Numbered from the stretch's first letter, positions 1 to 8,604 are shown. The stretch is DNA of 64,000 nt from DASPJR01 sp035628505 (GCA_035628505.1 DASPJR010000221.1:1-64000); one strand, 5' to 3'. Notes: generated by a model from the letters alone, not told the origin. Program-made: numbers and translations.

Positions 1-31
1 AGACACGCTTGTTTCCAGTGCAATGATTTAT

Positions 32-146
32 AACACGACTTCAACACAGAGGCGCAGAGAGCACAGAGGACACAGAGAAGGCCTTATGTAAAAATCCTTT
101 CTCTGTGTCCTCTGTGCACTCCGTGTCTCTGTGTTGAAGTCGTGTT
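32..146. repeat. Family A inverted repeat, copy 1
   Basis: Two arms of about 50 bases, each built from short purine-rich steps such as CACAGAGGACACAGAGA, face each other and are bounded by ACACGACTTCAACACAGAG on the left and its complement on the right. The arms could pair into a long hairpin. It lies 11 bases beyond the stop of the reductase gene on the minus strand and could also act as a transcription end. Related copies are at 10736-10922, 12855-13005, 17922-17970 (one arm) and 24283-24445 (degenerate). Confidence 0.85.
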
Positions 147-156
147 CTGTTGTTCG

Positions 157-1812
157 TCAGTTCCCCGCCGCTGCCGGAGCAGCGGATGCCGGTGCGGTGC
201 CGACGGCGCCGCTGTCGGCTTCTTTCAGGACCTTCACGAGGCGATCCTTCGCCAGCGTGCGCGCCCAGACGCTGAAGTCTTCGCTGGTGCTCTTTTCACT
301 GCTCGCGTCGATCTTGCGGTCGGCGTGATAGGCATCCACCAGGCCCTTGATGACCCTGGGCAGACTGTCGGGATTCAATCCCGCGGCCACCATCTTGCCA
401 ACGGCGCCGGCGCCTTCGAATGAACCGCCCAGATAAAGCGAATACACGCCAATCTTCTGCCACCCGCCGGGGCGCGTCGCGCCCATGAAGCCGATCGCGG
501 CCGAACTGTTCTGTCCGCAATTATTGGGGCAGCCCGAGAAATGAATCGTCAAGCCCCTGGGCCAGCCGCGCTCGTCGGCGTTCATCATATTCGTGATCTG
601 GCGCGCCGAGGCCTTCGTATAGAACACGGCTTTACCGCACTCATCGAGTCCCACGCAGGCGACAACGTTGGGCGACTTGTCGGCGTTCTGCAGGCGCCAG
701 TCGAAGTACTCAACGAGCGGCTGAAGTTCGCGTGCGGCACTCTCGCTCAGGTTCTGTACGTGAAAGTTCTGGCCCTGCGTAATGCGGACCTGAGCGTTGT
801 GCTTGCGGCAGAAATTCGTGAGGGACAGCACGTCTTCCGCGCGGGCGTCTCCGAGCGGCACCATCACTTCGACGCCGTACTGGCCGTTTTTCTTCTGCTT
901 ATAGAAGGGCTCGCCGAGCGCCGGAGCCCACACTTCGCTGGGCTTGGCCTTCAAATCAAACTTTGGTCGGCCGAGCTTCTGCAGGTATTCTTCAAAGTGC
1001 TCCTGCCAGACCTGTCGGTATTTTTCGAGGCCCCATTTCTTGATCACGAATTTCAGTCGCGCCGTGGTGCGGCTGTCACGGTTGCCGTACAGGCGGTGTG
1101 TCTCAACCGTTGCGGCACACGCGGCCGGAATTTCGCTCGCCGGAATGTAATCGAACAGCTTCTGCGCGAGGATCGGCTGCGCGCCCAGACCGCCTCCAAC
1201 CCAGAACTCAAAGCCAGGGCCTTCGGCCGCAACGCGCGCCGAATTCTTCGACGGAATCAGTCCGATGTCGTTGATCGTGTACTGCCCGGCGTGGCGCAAA
1301 CAACCGCTCAGCGCAATCTTGAATTTGCGCGGCAGATTCAGGACCGAATCGTCGCTCAAAAAGTGGTCGTAAAGGTACTTGCGCAGCGGCTCGACGTCGT
1401 AGACCTCGTGCGGGCAGACTTCGGCGCAGGGCACGCCGCAGATGTTGCGGACCGTGTCACCGCAGGCGCCTTTGCAGGTCAGTCCAACGTCTTTGAGGCG
1501 CTTGAGCAGCACCGGCGCGGACTGAATCAGCACGCCATGGAGCTCAATGTCCTGCCGCGTTGAAAGGTGATCGACGCCATTGCCGAATTCGCACGCGAGC
1601 CGCGAGACGGCCGCCAGCTGGTCGAGTGAAATCAGGCCGCCGGAGATCTTGATTCGCACCATGAAATAGGGCGCCTGCTTCTGCTTATAGAAACCCACCC
1701 ACTTCAGGCGCGCGATATCGTCTTTCGGAATCTTGTCGAAGCCGACCGACGCCAGGACATCGATGTCCGGCAGGATGCGTTGACGCTTGATTTCCTCTTC
1801 GTGACTGGCCAT
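157..1812 (-). CDS. Siroheme/4Fe-4S nitrite or sulfite reductase
   Basis: This 551-residue protein is a ferredoxin-type assimilatory nitrite/sulfite reductase, a cytoplasmic enzyme making the six-electron reduction of nitrite to ammonia or sulfite to sulfide. The two-fold repeated fold is visible. A STRQDIE siroheme-site motif lies near residue 84 and GACGDTVRNI near 116. The four cluster ligands are intact as C386-x5-C392 and C428-x3-C432 (GCPNNCG). The tail of about 20 residues is rich in Ala and Pro. The start is ATG with GGAAGGGG upstream. No nitrate transporter, nitrate reductase or cys gene is adjacent, so the substrate cannot be assigned by context. A fused siroheme decarboxylase at 16847 uses the same tetrapyrrole. 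Confidence 0.93.
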   Translation of the reverse strand: MASHEEEIKRQRILPDIDVLASVGFDKIPKDDIARLKWVGFYKQKQAPYFMVRIKISGGLISLDQLAAVSRLACEFGNGVDHLSTRQDIELHGVLIQSAPVLLKRLKDVGLTCKGACGDTVRNICGVPCAEVCPHEVYDVEPLRKYLYDHFLSDDSVLNLPRKFKIALSGCLRHAGQYTINDIGLIPSKNSARVAAEGPGFEFWVGGGLGAQPILAQKLFDYIPASEIPAACAATVETHRLYGNRDSRTTARLKFVIKKWGLEKYRQVWQEHFEEYLQKLGRPKFDLKAKPSEVWAPALGEPFYKQKKNGQYGVEVMVPLGDARAEDVLSLTNFCRKHNAQVRITQGQNFHVQNLSESAARELQPLVEYFDWRLQNADKSPNVVACVGLDECGKAVFYTKASARQITNMMNADERGWPRGLTIHFSGCPNNCGQNSSAAIGFMGATRPGGWQKIGVYSLYLGGSFEGAGAVGKMVAAGLNPDSLPRVIKGLVDAYHADRKIDASSEKSTSEDFSVWARTLAKDRLVKVLKEADSGAVGTAPASAAPAAAGN

Positions 1813-1945
1813 TCAGATTGCCCCTTCCCGCATGCAAATTCAGCGCTCCAGCCTATCACAAAACGCGTGCGCTTCCAGTGTTCACTTTAGTCGATCAGAA
1901 GAGGGAAGGGGACGGTAGCCCAAGTAAAAGCTATGTTATCCAGAG

Positions 1946-1978
1946 CAAATAAAGAGGGCTCGCACTATTGGCGAGCCC
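1946..1978 (-). terminator. Rho-independent terminator of the TPR-SPOR gene
   Basis: On the minus strand an 8-bp stem GGGCTCGC/GCGAGCCC with a 7-base loop is followed by TCTTTATTT. It lies about 35 bases after the stop of the gene at 2012-2914. Confidence 0.75.
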
Positions 1979-2011
1979 GCATACCGCCTGCTTGAGAGGA
2001 GTGTTCGCTTT

Positions 2012-2914
2012 TTATTTGATCGGCTCAATGATTGCCGGACGGATGGTCGTTTTCAGACCGGCGAGATCGGCATCGGTGTGCGCGCGGATCGCGTCGTTCT
2101 TATTGCCGAACTTGCCGATGTGAACTTCAAACACGGGAATGCTCGTCACGGTTGTTTCAATTATCTGAACATCGCGGTAGCCCTTCTCGGCCAGGATCTC
2201 CGCCTCGGCCTCAGCCTTCTCGCGCTTGCCGAAGCTGCTCACTTCCAGCGTGTACACGCGCGGCTTTTCGTCAGGATTCTTCGGCGAATACTTGCTGTGC
2301 TCCAGCTTGGCCTTTTCGGCGAACGGCCCGTGTGCGTAGAGTTCGATGACCTGCTTGAACCAGTAGTCGGCAGTATCGCGCGCGTCAGCGTTCTTGCAGG
2401 CCAGGCCGAGCTTGTACATCAATTCGTCCTGCGGGAGCGCTTTGACGTCGCGGTACATCGTTTCAAGCCAGTGGTACTGACGGCTGGCCAGGGAAAAGTT
2501 GCGCAGAGCCAGATTGCAATCGGCCCGGCCGAACATCGCGAGCGCTTTGAGCGTGCGGTCTTCGGTTGAATCGATGGCGTCGTCCAGGCGCTTCTTGGCC
2601 TCTTCCAGTTTGTTCTGCGCTGCGAGGGACTGGCCGAGGAGGTAGAGCGCTTCGGCGCGGTGCGGGCTTTTTTTCGGTTCATCTTTCAGGAAGACTTCAA
2701 GGCGCGCCTGCGCGTCGCCCGGATGGCCTTCACGGATTTCTTTGATGGCGGTGGTGAGTGCTTCGGGCTTTCCCACGGGCGCCGTCGATGACGCGGGCAC
2801 TGGGGCCGCCGCGAGGTTATCGCTGGCCTGCGCGTGTGCTGTCAGCACAACGGCAGCAGCGCAGAGCAGCATAGAGGATCCGAATGAAACGACAGCACGC
2901 GAGCCGGTAGCCAT
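2012..2914 (-). CDS. Exported TPR protein with C-terminal SPOR domain
   Basis: This 300-residue protein has a Sec-type signal (hydrophobic stretch near residues 12-28, then AHAQA) followed by an Ala/Pro-rich linker. Helical TPR-like repeats cover about residues 50-205, with pairs such as AEALYLLGQSLAAQNKLEEA. The last 80 residues form a SPOR domain: a YTLEVSSFGKREKAEAEA first half and a FEVHIGKFGNKNDAIRA second half. SPOR domains bind denuded peptidoglycan glycans, often at division sites, so a cell-envelope role is likely. AAAGGA lies 7 bases before the ATG. It is downstream of the secretion operon on the same strand, but a gap of about 75 bases separates it from 2990, so cotranscription is uncertain. 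Confidence 0.8.
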   Translation of the reverse strand: MATGSRAVVSFGSSMLLCAAAVVLTAHAQASDNLAAAPVPASSTAPVGKPEALTTAIKEIREGHPGDAQARLEVFLKDEPKKSPHRAEALYLLGQSLAAQNKLEEAKKRLDDAIDSTEDRTLKALAMFGRADCNLALRNFSLASRQYHWLETMYRDVKALPQDELMYKLGLACKNADARDTADYWFKQVIELYAHGPFAEKAKLEHSKYSPKNPDEKPRVYTLEVSSFGKREKAEAEAEILAEKGYRDVQIIETTVTSIPVFEVHIGKFGNKNDAIRAHTDADLAGLKTTIRPAIIEPIK

Positions 2915-2989
2915 GGCAGCATCCTTTCACTTGGCCACATCAAGCCTTCTAAAGCAGCCAAAAAATGTACTGATCAGATTATCGGCGCG

Positions 2990-3502
2990 TTACGCGCGTT
3001 CCTTTAATGGAAGCGCTGCACTGTTTTTCTCCCAGCTGCGGGCTGCCCGAAGCTGGGCGTCTCCGGCCAGGTAGCACACCAGCGCCACCAGCCACAGCGC
3101 GGCCAGGATCAGCAGTTTGTTGAACGTGGAAAGATCCGAATGCCAGTCAAACGAAGTGCCTTCGAACATGTCGTACGCGAGCTTGATGGCGTAGACGCCG
3201 TGTGCGGGCGCCGCGAGCTTCAGGATCACGCCGGTAAGGATCGGCAGGCGGCTGCGGTGCATCCACCAGGCATCAAAAAGGACCAGCGTCTGCAGAACCA
3301 GCATCACCGATCCAAAGAACAGTCCGTACAGGAACACGACGACGGCGGAGAACTCGCGACAAAGAAGGGCCACCGGCAACACCGCCGCCGCGAGCAGGGC
3401 AACGCGCGGGACAATTGGCCGCGCAAGAAATTTCTGCCGTGCGGCGTGCGGCGGCGCCGGTTTCAGTCGCGCGGCGGCTTCCATGTTTGCCGTATCGTTC
3501 AT
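2990..3502 (-). CDS. Small polytopic membrane protein ending the secretion operon
   Basis: The product of about 170 residues has a short Ala/Pro-rich cytoplasmic start and four hydrophobic segments (around residues 33-50, 54-82, 90-115 and 133-152 of the longer reading), then a charged tail. I do not recognise a family. The ATG at 3502 is chosen because it overlaps the stop of the preceding gene as ATGA, the same coupling used elsewhere in this operon. A longer frame starts at 3547 but would run well into the upstream gene. The position suggests an inner-membrane accessory of the type II secretion/pilus-like machine, but nothing in the protein proves it. Confidence 0.7.
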   Translation of the reverse strand: MNDTANMEAAARLKPAPPHAARQKFLARPIVPRVALLAAAVLPVALLCREFSAVVVFLYGLFFGSVMLVLQTLVLFDAWWMHRSRLPILTGVILKLAAPAHGVYAIKLAYDMFEGTSFDWHSDLSTFNKLLILAALWLVALVCYLAGDAQLRAARSWEKNSAALPLKERA

Positions 3503-3918
3503 GGCGCGACGCTTTCGTCCCTCACCGTCCAGTTCACACGCGACCACGCGCTGGCCGGACCGGGCTTGAGCTCCCAGCTCACGCGCACGGCGCGCTGCAC
3601 GCCAGTTGACTTTTTCGCCGTGCGCTGTTTGACCGTCGCGCGCGCCTCCAGACGCATGTTGCCGGATGGACTCTGCGCGCAGCTGACGTTAATTTCCCCG
3701 CTGCGTGCCGCTGAGCCGGGTTTGAGTTCGCCGCGCTCAAGCTGCACGCGCGCCAGCTCCAGCGCGTTCTCGGCATTCTGCAGCGCCAGTTCGCGCCCAT
3801 GGGCCGAACGCTGCGCCGCGCCGCGCGAAAACATGCCGCGTGAAAGCAGCATCACCGCAGCGAACATCGTCGTCAGCGCCGCCAGCCCGAACACCAGAAC
3901 GTACCCGCGTGGCCTCAT
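3499..3918 (-). CDS. PilX/GspK-like minor pilin-like protein
   Basis: The 139-residue protein begins MRPRGYVLVFGLAALTTMF, a short basic leader and one long hydrophobic helix as in PilX or GspK-type proteins, but the canonical G-F-x-x-x-E prepilin site is not present: the residue after the helix start is not Glu. The remainder is a small basic domain with an Ala/Glu-rich helix (LALQNAENALELARVQL), which continues the N-terminal helix as in pilins. It overlaps both neighbours by 4 bases (ATGA at each end). Likely a minor or tip pseudopilin. Assignment rests on topology and position rather than sequence identity. Confidence 0.6.
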   Translation of the reverse strand: MRPRGYVLVFGLAALTTMFAAVMLLSRGMFSRGAAQRSAHGRELALQNAENALELARVQLERGELKPGSAARSGEINVSCAQSPSGNMRLEARATVKQRTAKKSTGVQRAVRVSWELKPGPASAWSRVNWTVRDESVAP

Positions 3919-4472
3919 GGCGCGGCCTCCCGTCGCGTGGCCGCTCCAACCTGCACCCGCCGCGGCCGCGTTCCCGGCGAAGAGAGTTCGGCCTGAACCA
4001 TCAGGAATGCCGGCGATTTCGCGAGCGACAGTTTCTCTGCAGCCGGCACTGGCTTCATCGACCAGAGTTCCGCCGCAGCGGCATCAGCCTGAGCGGCGCC
4101 AGTCCAGGCGAGGCTCACGGCGTACTCGCGTGGCTGAGGCGCCGCGGATTGTTTTGCAGCCGGCTCGACGCTGCGCACGACTTTTCCCTGCCGCGACGCG
4201 TATTGAATTTGCGTGCCATCCGGCGAGACGATCAGGATTGCGTTGAACGTGTTCGCCGCGCCGTGGTTCCATCGCAGCGCCGCGGCCCCGCGCAAATCCT
4301 CCCGCAAAGTGGCTGACAGCGCCGCCCAGTTCTCCTGCTGTTTTTCCTCTCTGGCGGCCAGCTCAAGCGAGCGCTGTACCGACCAGACGCTGCCGCCGGC
4401 GAGAGCAATCAAAAATATCGTGAGCGCCAGCGCGGCAATCACTTCGATAAGCAGGAATCCGCGGACGATCAT
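3915..4472 (-). CDS. Prepilin-type pseudopilin (GspJ/PilW-like)
   Basis: The start at 4472 (ATGA overlap with the upstream stop) gives a 185-residue protein beginning MIVRGFLLIEVIAALALTIF. This is a class III prepilin signal: short basic leader, Gly, Phe at +1 and Glu at +5, then a hydrophobic helix. A longer frame from 4532 would add 20 residues and bury the signal, so it is rejected. The rest contains a helix with EEKQQENWAALSATLREDL and a beta-rich part, as in GspJ/PilW minor pseudopilins. It would be processed by a prepilin peptidase, which is not encoded in this window. Confidence 0.78.
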   Translation of the reverse strand: MIVRGFLLIEVIAALALTIFLIALAGGSVWSVQRSLELAAREEKQQENWAALSATLREDLRGAAALRWNHGAANTFNAILIVSPDGTQIQYASRQGKVVRSVEPAAKQSAAPQPREYAVSLAWTGAAQADAAAAELWSMKPVPAAEKLSLAKSPAFLMVQAELSSPGTRPRRVQVGAATRREAAP

Positions 4473-4855
4473 TGCGTAGCCTCCGCGCGCACAAGCACGT
4501 CGCCGCTCTCGGGACCGTACGTGTCGTTCCATTTGACGCTAACGCGAATGCGGCGCAGCCCTGGGGGTTCTGCGAGTGCTTCGATCTCGCACGACGCTCC
4601 GCGAAGCAGCCGGTCCGTCTGCGGCGGCAGCGCGATTATTTTCTTCTGTCCGTCCGGGGGAAGCTGTGCTGCATTTGCCGCGCGCAGACGTTCAAGCGTG
4701 AGCAGCAACGCTTCACGCGCGGCGGCGCGGCGGTCAAGCAGCAAGCGCTGCTGCCGCGACTGCGCCCAGGCGCTCATGCCGACTGCCAGCGCGACCAGCA
4801 GGATGCCAATCGTGACGCTGATCTCCAGAACTGTGAAGCCGCGGGCGTTGCGCAT
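4469..4855 (-). CDS. Prepilin-type pseudopilin (GspI/PilV-like)
   Basis: This 128-residue protein starts MRNARGFTVLEISVTIGILL, a textbook prepilin cleavage site (Gly, then FTVLE with Glu at +5) followed by the hydrophobic spine. The small C-terminal domain has KKIIALPPQTDRLL and VSVKWNDTYG segments, the latter typical of GspI/PilV minor pseudopilins. The stop of the upstream GspF gene and this start share one base (TGATG), and the end overlaps the next prepilin gene by ATGA. Two adjacent minor pseudopilins of I and J type usually form the tip complex of a type II secretion or type IV pilus machine. Confidence 0.8.
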   Translation of the reverse strand: MRNARGFTVLEISVTIGILLVALAVGMSAWAQSRQQRLLLDRRAAAREALLLTLERLRAANAAQLPPDGQKKIIALPPQTDRLLRGASCEIEALAEPPGLRRIRVSVKWNDTYGPESGDVLVRAEATQ

Positions 4856-5901
4856 CAGAGAAAACTCCGCTGCAGTTCGACGACGCTGCCGAACAGAGAC
4901 CAGGCCAGCAGCGCCACCGCACTCGCTGCGATAATGATGCTGAGCGGCGTGCCGATGCGGTCGATAAGTTTGAAGCGCCGTTCGAACTTGTCTTCAAGCA
5001 CCTCGGCGATCTGCGTGAACACCATTGCCGGCTGCGCGCCCAGGGCGACAGCTTCCAGCGCCCACAGGAATTCTTCGCGCCAGTTGCCGTGCTTTCTGAA
5101 CGCTTCCACTGGCGCGACCCCGCTGCCCAGATCGCTGCGGATCGCGGTCAGATGCCGCTGCATGATGCCGCCGGCGTTCGCGCTGGTCATTTCGTCTATG
5201 GCCTGCTCGAGTGTCGCGCCGGCGCCGAGCATGAGGCCCAGGTGCCGGGCCAGGCTGCTCTGTTCCTGCATATGAAAATGCGTGCCCAGCACGGGCACGC
5301 GGCACCAGATCCAGCGTCCGCTGCGCATGCCCAGCGACATCAGCACCAGACCCCAGCAGACAAGTCCGATAACGGCAATCAGGCTGTACCCGGTGAACTC
5401 AAGCGGGCCCGGCTTGCTCTGCATTTCCATAAATAGCTGTTCAAATTTTGGAACGATGAAAACTTCGATGAACGCGACGCTGCACAGCAGCGGCACTGCG
5501 ACCAGCAGCGGATAGAACATCATTTTTTCAAATGTCAGAAGGCGCTCGGCGTTGGGTCGGGCCTGCTCGGCCATTTCGCGCAGCGCCTGCGCGGCCGCTC
5601 CGCGCGATTCGGCACAGCGCAGCGCGGCAGCCTGACCGGCAGAGAGCACGCCGCCGGCGCGGAGGCTTTCCGCGAGGCTCAAGCCGCGCGCCAGATTGGT
5701 GCTCAGGCGATCCAGCAGGTCCTCCGCCTCGTCGCCGCTTCCCGCCGCCGCGATGCTGCGAAGCGACGGTTCGAGAGGCAGTTGCCGCGTGATGAACGTG
5801 GCAACCAGGCTCAGCGCCTGCATGCGGCGCAGCCGCCTCATGGCCCAGAGGGTCATGATTAAAAGAGCAACGTTGGCGAAGAAGATCAGCACCAGCGGCA
5901 T
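4855..5901 (-). CDS. GspF-family inner-membrane platform protein (second copy)
   Basis: A 348-residue T2SSF-family protein. One hydrophobic segment is at the extreme N-terminus (VLIFFANVALLIMTLWAM), which is not usual for GspF. Two GspF repeats follow, with transmembrane helices at about residues 130-155 (FYPLLVAVPLLCSVAFIEVF), 170-190 and 325-345 near the end. The second repeat carries the typical LARHLGLMLGAGATLEQAID. The gene starts 4 bases after the stop of the other GspF gene. Two adjacent but dissimilar GspF proteins may form a heteromeric platform or serve different pseudopilins. Confidence 0.85.
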   Translation of the reverse strand: MPLVLIFFANVALLIMTLWAMRRLRRMQALSLVATFITRQLPLEPSLRSIAAAGSGDEAEDLLDRLSTNLARGLSLAESLRAGGVLSAGQAAALRCAESRGAAAQALREMAEQARPNAERLLTFEKMMFYPLLVAVPLLCSVAFIEVFIVPKFEQLFMEMQSKPGPLEFTGYSLIAVIGLVCWGLVLMSLGMRSGRWIWCRVPVLGTHFHMQEQSSLARHLGLMLGAGATLEQAIDEMTSANAGGIMQRHLTAIRSDLGSGVAPVEAFRKHGNWREEFLWALEAVALGAQPAMVFTQIAEVLEDKFERRFKLIDRIGTPLSIIIAASAVALLAWSLFGSVVELQRSFL

Positions 5902-5905
5902 CGCG

Positions 5906-6979
5906 TCACCGTCCTATCATCTGCATGATGTGGATCAGCGGCGACAGGATCGAATAAATGAACACCGAAACAATGGCGCCAACAAGGATCAGGCAGGCCG
6001 GCGGCGCCAGCAGCGCGACGAGCCGGCCCCGGCCTTCGGCTTCGATCTGGTAAAGCTTCCCAAGTTCGCTGAATGCTTCCGGCAGATCGCCGCGGATGGT
6101 CGCCGATGCGAGCACAAAACGCAGTGAGGGCGGAAATAGCCGCGAGTGCGACCAGGCTTCACTGGAATCCTGGCCCGCTTCGATCAGCTTCGCCGCTTCG
6201 CTTCCAGCATCGGCGTACGGCTTGAAGCCCGTCAACTTTCCCGCCGCCGCGACGGCGAGGTGGTAGGGCGTTCCGGCCTTCAGCAGCACCGCGATGCTGC
6301 CGCAGAAGCGCGACAGGGCAAGCGGGCGGTACACGCTGCCGATCGCGGGCGCATAGATAAAGAAGGTGTCGCGAAGCGCACGCACGCCTCCACGGCTGCG
6401 TGAGAGAAAGCTGATGGCGGGCAGGCCCAGTATGAGTGCGAGTAATCCAAAATAAAAAATAATGCGCAGAACTCGCAGAACGCCCGCCTCAGCCGGCGGC
6501 TGCATTTCCATATCCGCGTAGAACTGGCTCCAGTCGCCGCGGTCTATAAACGCGAACATGACAAAGCAGAGCACTGAGGCGAGGAAGAGCACGACAGCCG
6601 GATACGTGAGTGCGTCTGAGATGCGGCGGTGAATGCGTTCCTGCGTCAGCGTCCAGCCCGACAGTTCGGTCAGCATCTGCGGCAGCGTGCCCGAAGCGGC
6701 GGCTGCGCCGGTGACGCGGCCGAGCAGTCCGCCGAGCGCCTGCTCTTCGGCCGCGAACGCGTCCGCCGGACTGCGCCCGTCTTCGATGGCGTCCGCCGCA
6801 CGCGAAAGCGCTTCACGGAACTGCGTCGAGTCCGCTTCGCTTGCCAGCGTGCGCAACGCGTGGGGCAGGGGCATGCCGGCTTTGAGCAGCCCCGAGAGCT
6901 GGCCGTAAAAGATGCCAATCGTTTCACTTACGGGCTGCGCGGCGGGTTTTGCGGAAGTCGCATCGAGAATTTCAGTCAT
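5906..6979 (-). CDS. GspF-family inner-membrane platform protein (first copy)
   Basis: This 357-residue protein has the full GspF layout. A cytoplasmic helical repeat with IFYGQLSGLLKAGMPLPHAL lies near residues 23-42, with transmembrane segments at about 128-148 and 172-193. A second repeat follows with LSRFCGSIAVLLKAGTPYHL, and a hydrophobic end (CLILVGAIVSVFIYSILSPL) closes the protein as in PilC/GspF. GspF anchors the cytoplasmic ATPase to the membrane and organises the pseudopilus. GGAG lies just before the ATG. It sits between the ATPase gene (87-base gap) and the second GspF gene (4-base gap). Confidence 0.88.
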   Translation of the reverse strand: MTEILDATSAKPAAQPVSETIGIFYGQLSGLLKAGMPLPHALRTLASEADSTQFREALSRAADAIEDGRSPADAFAAEEQALGGLLGRVTGAAAASGTLPQMLTELSGWTLTQERIHRRISDALTYPAVVLFLASVLCFVMFAFIDRGDWSQFYADMEMQPPAEAGVLRVLRIIFYFGLLALILGLPAISFLSRSRGGVRALRDTFFIYAPAIGSVYRPLALSRFCGSIAVLLKAGTPYHLAVAAAGKLTGFKPYADAGSEAAKLIEAGQDSSEAWSHSRLFPPSLRFVLASATIRGDLPEAFSELGKLYQIEAEGRGRLVALLAPPACLILVGAIVSVFIYSILSPLIHIMQMIGR

Positions 6980-7066
6980 AGGCTCCGGAGCAAAAATAAA
7001 GCCGCTATAAAGTTACTACGTTGCACAACGAAAACGGTTCTTCAAAAAGTGCCCGACGGCGCTTCC

Positions 7067-8281
7067 TCAAGCGGGCGCAAGCACCCGCCGCAGTTCCGCA
7101 AACGTCGTCAGACCTTCCGCAACGCGCTCGCTGCCGCGCGCGAACAGCCCGCGCCAGCCCAGCGCCGCCGCGGCATTCATCAGTTCCATGCTGTCCTTGC
7201 GCGCCAGCACGGCTGTACGCAGTGCGCCTTCAATCGGCAGCAGTTCGGCGATCAGCATGCGGCCTTTGTAGCCGGTCATGCCGCAGCGCTCGCAGCCGTT
7301 GGCAACGAACGGTTCGGCCGGCGCGCCCGCTTCAGGTCGCGGCGCCGCCTTGCGGCATTCACAAAGCCGCCGCACCAGGCGCTGCTCGATCACCGCGCTG
7401 ATCACGCTTGAAATCATGTACGGCTCAACGCCAAGATGCAGCAGCCGCAGCAGCACTTCCGGAGCCGTCGGCGCGTGAACGGTGCTTAAGATGAGATGCC
7501 CGGTCAGCGCCGCCTGCACGGAGACCTGCGCCGTCTCGCCGTCGCGGATCTCGCCGATCATGATCACTTCAGGATCCTGGCGCAGCAATGCTTTCAGAGC
7601 GGCCGGATAATCGAGTCCCGCCGCTGGGCGCAATTCGGTGTGCGTCACGCCCGGCATGAGTCGCTCGACCGGATCTTCGATCGTGACGATCTGGCGCTGC
7701 CCGCACGCCTGCTCGACGATGTATTTCAGCGCGGCATAAAGCGTGGTCGTCTTGCCGCTTCCGGCCGGTCCGGTCAGAAGGATCATGCCTTGCGGGCGAA
7801 TGAGATATCCGGCCAGGCGCGACACGTCGCCGGCGCTCAAGCCGATCTGCTCAAGGGTCCAATCGCTGCGCTCGGTGGCGGAGTCGGTTTTCTTTCCCGC
7901 GCCGTGAAAAAATCGAATCACTGCTTTTTCGCCCAGCGCCGCCGGATAAATCGAAACGCGCATGTCCGTGACGCCGTTGACGCCGCTGCCGGCGATGCGG
8001 CCATCCTGCGGAATATCGGTGCGATAGGTGAGCAGCCCCGCGAGCACTTTCACGCGCTGAACCACGTTCATGCGCAGAGGCCCTTTTCCGGTGCCGGCAT
8101 CGACCAGGCAACCGTCGCGGCGCCAGCGCAGGAGCACATCGTCCGCGCGCGGTTCCAGATGAAGATCGCTCGCGCCTCGCCTCGCGCTTTCAGCCAGCAG
8201 CCAGTCGACGAGCGCCGGCACTCCGTCCGCGCCCGCGCTCCAGCGCCGGTCGAGCTCGGCTTGAAAGGTTGCGTCAGCCAT
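7067..8281 (-). CDS. GspE/PilB-type secretion or pilus ATPase
   Basis: The 404-residue hexameric ATPase has all T2SSE motifs: Walker A GPAGSGKTT near residue 171, Asp box TIEDPVERL, Walker B VIMIGEIRDGETAQ and His box TGHLILSTVHA. A zinc site follows, with the first pair as C-x-C (RLCECRK) instead of the usual C-x2-C and the second as CERC. It lacks the N-terminal domain that binds GspL or PilM in standard GspE/PilB and starts almost directly at the N2/ATPase part (SARRGASDLHLEP). An in-frame GTG at 8317 would add 12 residues. ATG at 8281 is preferred, though neither has a good ribosome site. First gene of the operon. Confidence 0.88.
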   Translation of the reverse strand: MADATFQAELDRRWSAGADGVPALVDWLLAESARRGASDLHLEPRADDVLLRWRRDGCLVDAGTGKGPLRMNVVQRVKVLAGLLTYRTDIPQDGRIAGSGVNGVTDMRVSIYPAALGEKAVIRFFHGAGKKTDSATERSDWTLEQIGLSAGDVSRLAGYLIRPQGMILLTGPAGSGKTTTLYAALKYIVEQACGQRQIVTIEDPVERLMPGVTHTELRPAAGLDYPAALKALLRQDPEVIMIGEIRDGETAQVSVQAALTGHLILSTVHAPTAPEVLLRLLHLGVEPYMISSVISAVIEQRLVRRLCECRKAAPRPEAGAPAEPFVANGCERCGMTGYKGRMLIAELLPIEGALRTAVLARKDSMELMNAAAALGWRGLFARGSERVAEGLTTFAELRRVLAPA

Positions 8282-8533
8282 GTTCAGAAGTGTACTGTTT
8301 GCCGCCCTCAAGGTCACTGAATTTTGGCGCCGCAGCGTGGGAGTCGTGTCTTTGCAATGTCGTTCTTAAATTCTCGACATTCCTCGAACAATCGACTCCC
8401 GAAACAATAAGGGGCACCCACAATTGCAAAGGGCCACTTTTGTGCGATGCAATGCTGTGCGGATGAACTCTTGCGGAAGAAACTGCGGGAGTCAAACGAA
8501 CTGCCAACGCCTTGAACAGCGGAAAGGTGCAAA
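8282..8533. other. Gene-free spacer between the ATPase gene and tRNA-Gln
   Basis: About 250 bases without a convincing coding frame. It must hold the promoter of the secretion operon on the minus strand, but I see no clear -35/-10 pair. Short complementary pieces (TTGCAATG and CATTGC, TCGACATT and AATCGA) are scattered in it and form no stable long hairpin. Confidence 0.5.
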
Positions 8534-8604
8534 TTTCCGGGCCAGGATTCGAACCTGGACAAAGGGAACCAAAATCCCTTGTGCTACCGTTACACCACCC
8601 GGAA
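8534..8604 (-). tRNA. tRNA-Gln (anticodon TTG)
   Basis: Read on the minus strand, a 7-bp acceptor TTCCGGG/CCCGGAA, a D-arm GTG-TAACGGTAG-CAC, an anticodon arm AGGGA-TTTTGGT-TCCCT and a T-arm CCAGG-TTCGAAT-CCTGG fold into a complete cloverleaf with discriminator A. The loop TTTTGGT gives anticodon TTG. The 3' CCA is not encoded. It lies 71 bases after the queD stop on the same strand. It is not one of the queuosine-modified tRNAs (GTN anticodons), so this neighbourhood is not functional evidence. Confidence 0.96.

Noticed and set aside
541..1563. 340-codon open frame on the plus strand opposite the reductase gene
   Set aside because: It is antisense to a well-supported enzyme and has the composition of a shadow frame in GC-rich DNA (many Arg, Ala and Leu, no domain).
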